A DNA stretch of 10,733 bases from Euperipatoides rowelli (lineage: Eukaryota > Onychophora > Udeonychophora > Euonychophora > Peripatopsidae). Of the stretch, positions 8,289 through 10,733 are shown one piece after another (the first letter of the stretch is position 1; each line of letters starts with the position of its first letter). The stretch lies in the NCBI GenBank assembly GCA_003024985.2, contig PXIH01S0002348.1. One strand, 5' to 3'. The position numbers were made by a program, and so were the translations under genes. The notes beneath the pieces are model-generated. The model saw only the letters and a list, made by a program, of their open reading frames with translations. It had not been told where the DNA came from and did no database searches.

Positions 8289-8697
8289 AATGTTTAAGTG
8301 AATTCTAGGTCCCCCAAAACAAAGGAATCAACACAAAATTAGACTATATTGTGGCCTTATAACATTTTTAGCTATTAGATGTCTTTATTGGCCGCTATTT
8401 TGAAAAATCTCATTCTGTAAGCATCTGGCACTATTTTCGTATTTTATTTTAGATTCTACGGCCCAAAAAACATAAGAACTAATACCAAACTTGAATTTAT
8501 AGGCAAACATAAAGATTTTAAGATTTTGTGTGACCATTGTGTCTGCCATCTTGGATTTCTGGTCACTCCAAGAAATTCAGCACTGGCAAATGGACTTTTC
8601 ACTTTAAGGAGGTCATAAGGAACATAAAAAAATTGGTTGCCACTTGTAGCCATAAAAAGCCTACGGAGTGACAACTTTAGACCTGTTTTTTACCCTA
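8289..8697 (-). repeat. Right terminal inverted repeat (~409 bp)
   Basis: This is the reverse complement partner of 4984-5399. The inner end reads TGTTTAAGTGAATTCTAG (8291-8308) and the outer end TTTTTACCCTA (8687-8697). The arms differ by substitutions and small indels, roughly 80% identical overall by eye, so the element is old or its arms were not homogenised. The minus-strand open frame at 8456-8674 lies entirely inside this repeat and is not a gene. Confidence 0.9.
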
Positions 8698-8728
8698 ATA
8701 TTAATAATAATTATATATTCAGCTTGGT
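8698..8728. other. Short AT-rich junction between TIR and satellite
   Basis: About 30 bp of TAAT-rich sequence separates the outer end of the right TIR from the first recognisable satellite unit. A target-site duplication would be expected at its left edge; none was identified. Confidence 0.4.
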
Positions 8729-10045
8729 GTCTGTGAAATGCTTTCATTCAATAAGACGTTTCTACAAATCTTATAAGAACTTGGAGTGGAAAATAAAACA
8801 AAGTGTAAAAAAATAATATCTAATTGGGTGGCAACTATAAAATACAGTATCAATGAAAAGAGCTGGCATTAAAAAATAAATTCAAAGTTCCAACAATATC
8901 ATAAAAGTTCTGCCTGCTGTCATAAATCCAATAACTGATGGGCAATTTATTCAACTGCCATAACAGCTGGAAGTGATAAAATTTTAAAATAAAAAAACAA
9001 GATAATATATGTCTGTACTTATAAATCCCATAACTGATTATGACAAATTGTACAAATCTTATAAGAAATGTAAATGAAAAACCTTTCAAAGTATAAGCAA
9101 TATCATAAATGTTGTGTTCACAGTTATAAAGCCCATAAATGAGTAAGTGACAATTTGTGAAGTTCTCTTAAGAATTGACAGTGAAAAACATTTCAAAGTC
9201 TAAAGCATGGTCATAATTCCCATAATTCATTCTGTGACAAATTGTATTAATCTCATAAGATCTGGCAATGAAAAACAATTAAAAGTATAATGAATGGTCA
9301 TAAACGTTGTATTTACACTCATAAATCCCATAACTGATTGACAAATTCTACTAACCTCATTAGAGTTGGCAATGAAAGACATTTCAAAGTCAAAGCACTG
9401 TCACACTTTTGAATTCAACAAATGATTGAGTGACAATTTTCACAGTTCTCATCAGGGTTGGCAATGAAAAACATTTCAAAATGAAAACAGGGTCATACAA
9501 TTTGTCTTCACATTCATAAATTCAATAAGTGATTGAGTGTCAATTTGTTCAAATCCCTTAAGAACTGTCAATGAAAAACAATCCACATAACAAAGCATGG
9601 TCATAAATCCCATAAATCACTGAGTGACAAATTGTATTAATCTCATAAGATCTGGCATTGAAAAATATTTCAAAAAGCATGGTCATAAATGTTGTTTCCA
9701 CACTCTTAAATCACATAACTGATTGAGTGGCAATTTGTACTAATCCCATAAAAGTTGGCAATGAAAAACATTTCAAAGTACAAATCATTTTCATAAAAGG
9801 TGTGTCCACACTCTTAAATCACATAACTGAGTTACAATTTGCACTAATCCCATAAGATCTGGCATTGAAATCATTTAAAGTACAAATCATGGTATTAAAA
9901 GTTGTGTTCAGACTCACATATCCCTTTATTGATTGAGTGAAATTTTGTACAAATCTCATAAGAGATAGTATTGAAAAAAAAAAAAACACAAAATTCAAAG
10001 CATAATCATATAAGTTGTATTTGCAATCCAAACATCCATAACTTA
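8729..10045. repeat. Satellite array, ~105-bp unit, about 13 diverged copies
   Basis: The unit can be summarised as CATAAATCCCATAACTGATT, then GAGTGACAATTTGTACTAAT, CTCATAAGATCTGGCAATGA, AAAACATTTCAAAGTACAAA and GCATGGTCATAAATGTTGTG before restarting. The GGCAATGAAAA landmark (or variants) recurs near 8785, 8865, 8970, 9073, 9181, 9268, 9372, 9464, 9571, 9658, 9761, 9865 and 9971, giving steps of about 80-108 bp. Two units are short (87 bp) because about 20 bp between two CATAA copies is missing, consistent with slippage. The edges are the most diverged, as expected for an array whose centre is homogenised. Short minus-strand open frames inside (8850-9089, 9819-10088) are not genes. Confidence 0.92.
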
Positions 10046-10384
10046 TTATTAGAACATATTTTATTGTTCCCTTGGCCAATAAAGTCACATTAGTTTTACA
10101 GTTTTACTAAAGTTTTTTTTGTTTTTTAAATTATTGTTAAAAAATTATTCTTTCTTAAAGTAAAGGTGAGAATTATTTATTTTTATCAAAATGTATGGTT
10201 TGAAAACTTCAGAGCATAAGTCTAATCTGTTAGTCTAACGCAGTCCTACATTTTTATTCTCTATAAATTAAAATGTATTTATCAAGCATTCGACCATGGA
10301 TTGATGTGATATACTTATAAACCGAACCATCACTAATTATTGTTCTGATCAACAAACTGGCATTACTAAAAATAACCAGTTCTT
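10046..10384. other. AT-rich non-coding stretch, nothing recognised
   Basis: Poly-T and poly-A patches (10110-10150) and no recognisable gene or repeat. It separates the satellite from the tRNA-like segment. Confidence 0.55.
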
Positions 10385-10479
10385 GAGGTACATTGGTCCA
10401 GCACAGGACTGCCACATCTCAAGACATGTAGTCCCAGGGAGAAGTTTGATCCCCGAGGTGCAAGTACCTCCATTTTTTT
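10385..10479 (+). repeat. tRNA-like, SINE-head-like segment with Pol III features
   Basis: GAGGTAC (10385-10391) and GTACCTC (10464-10470) are perfect 7-bp complements at acceptor-stem spacing (86 nt total). Between them are an A-box-like TGGTCCAGCACAGG (about 10394-10407) and a B-box-like AGTTTGATCCCC (10443-10454; consensus GGTTCGANTCC). A T8 run at 10472-10479 could terminate Pol III transcription. The D, anticodon and T stems do not pair canonically, so this is not a functional tRNA gene. A tRNA-derived SINE head or an old tRNA pseudogene fits best; chance is possible. Confidence 0.4.
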
Positions 10480-10550
10480 TCAAAACCCAAGTGAAAGGTG
10501 ACATTTTTCTATAGGCCTACATGAAAAAAGGCTGATGTAACTTTGGAGCT

Positions 10551-10733
10551 AAAGATTGTTAAGCTGGAATGGGAAGAAGGCACTAAGAACCAACTTTACA
10601 GATAAAGACTTTTGATTATGCTTCTGAGCTAGAAGACTAAATATATGCCACTGTAGCCTGGGTCTTAAAGATGGTTAAGCTGAAGACAGGAAGATGCACT
10701 TTATAAGAACCAACTCAGAATAACTTTACAGAT
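10551..10733. repeat. Diverged tandem duplication, ~116-130 bp, cut by window end
   Basis: AAAGATTGTTAAGCTG (10551-10566) recurs as AAAGATGGTTAAGCTG (10667-10682). AAGAACCAAC (10585) recurs at 10705, and AACTTTACAGAT (10592) recurs at 10722, at the very end of the window. The offsets grow from 116 to 130 because the second copy has extra bases. The array may continue beyond the window. It could be the body of the SINE-like unit to its left or a separate minisatellite. Confidence 0.75.

Larger units (their letters stand above)
4984..8697 (+). mobile_element. Decayed TIR element enclosing a family pseudogene
   Basis: Inverted repeats of about 410 bp enclose about 2.9 kb, nearly all of it one decayed gene in plus orientation. 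The outer ends match as TAGGGTAAAA (from 4984) against TTTTACCCTA (ending 8697). No clear target-site duplication was found; both flanks are AT-rich with TTATTAAT-like sequence, so a short duplication would be hard to recognise. No DDE/D transposase, RT or integrase motif was recognised, which leaves the enclosed protein family as the only candidate for mobility, or else makes this a non-autonomous unit that carried the gene. A DNA transposon is the simplest reading. A foldback element or a gene trapped between two separate insertions is also possible. Confidence 0.7.

Noticed and set aside
8456-8674. Minus-strand 72-codon open frame
   Set aside because: Lies wholly within the right TIR; the matching left TIR does not suggest a conserved protein.
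8729-10045. CRISPR-like array of repeats and spacers
   Set aside because: The whole unit is repeated and diverged with no unique spacers, and the context is animal DNA; it is a satellite.
10385-10470. Functional tRNA gene
   Set aside because: The acceptor-like arms pair, but the D, anticodon and T stems do not form canonical helices and no anticodon can be assigned.

Overview
The window looks like AT-rich, repeat-laden, draft-quality DNA from an invertebrate animal. It contains single N bases at 4537, 4698 and 4724, GT/AT microsatellites, long homopolymer runs, a non-LTR retrotransposon fragment, a diverged satellite array and a decayed gene of a type I recall as multi-copy in cnidarians, arthropods and molluscs. 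There is no bacterial gene organisation, no RNA gene I can call with confidence and no intact protein-coding gene. I cannot fix the phylum; a marine invertebrate is a guess.

Layout. Positions 1-416 (minus strand) hold part of a non-LTR reverse transcriptase, cut by the window edge and frameshifted beside the catalytic motif. From 417 to about 4950 there is AT-rich non-coding DNA with poly-T runs, two notable hairpins (1793-1844 and 2510-2559), a small cluster of TGASTCA sites, and microsatellites.

Positions 4984-8697 are the most interesting part. Two inverted repeats of about 410 bp (left 4984-5399, right 8289-8697) enclose about 2.9 kb. Almost all of that interior is one badly decayed plus-strand gene (about 5483-8229). 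Read across its frames, it shows the block order of a large uncharacterised invertebrate protein family: a FIVDG...VVQSL block, a VDVVFERY block, an EADT...TDVL block that looks PIN/FEN-nuclease-like, a GKPLNKLPP block, a GWKLED block and a C-terminal cysteine-rich remnant. The gene ends only about 60 bp before the right repeat, so I read the whole as a dead DNA transposon or transposon-like unit.

A tandem array of roughly 105-bp units (about 13 copies, about 8729-10045) begins about 30 bp beyond the right repeat. It shows signs of a four-unit, about 390-bp higher-order period. The last 350 bp contain a tRNA-like, Pol III-promoter-like segment (10385-10479, ending in T8) and a diverged 116-130 bp duplication that runs into the window end.

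Nothing here works together as a pathway. The content is a record of mobile and tandem repeats, and the main question is whether the TIR unit and its gene family form an undescribed transposon class.
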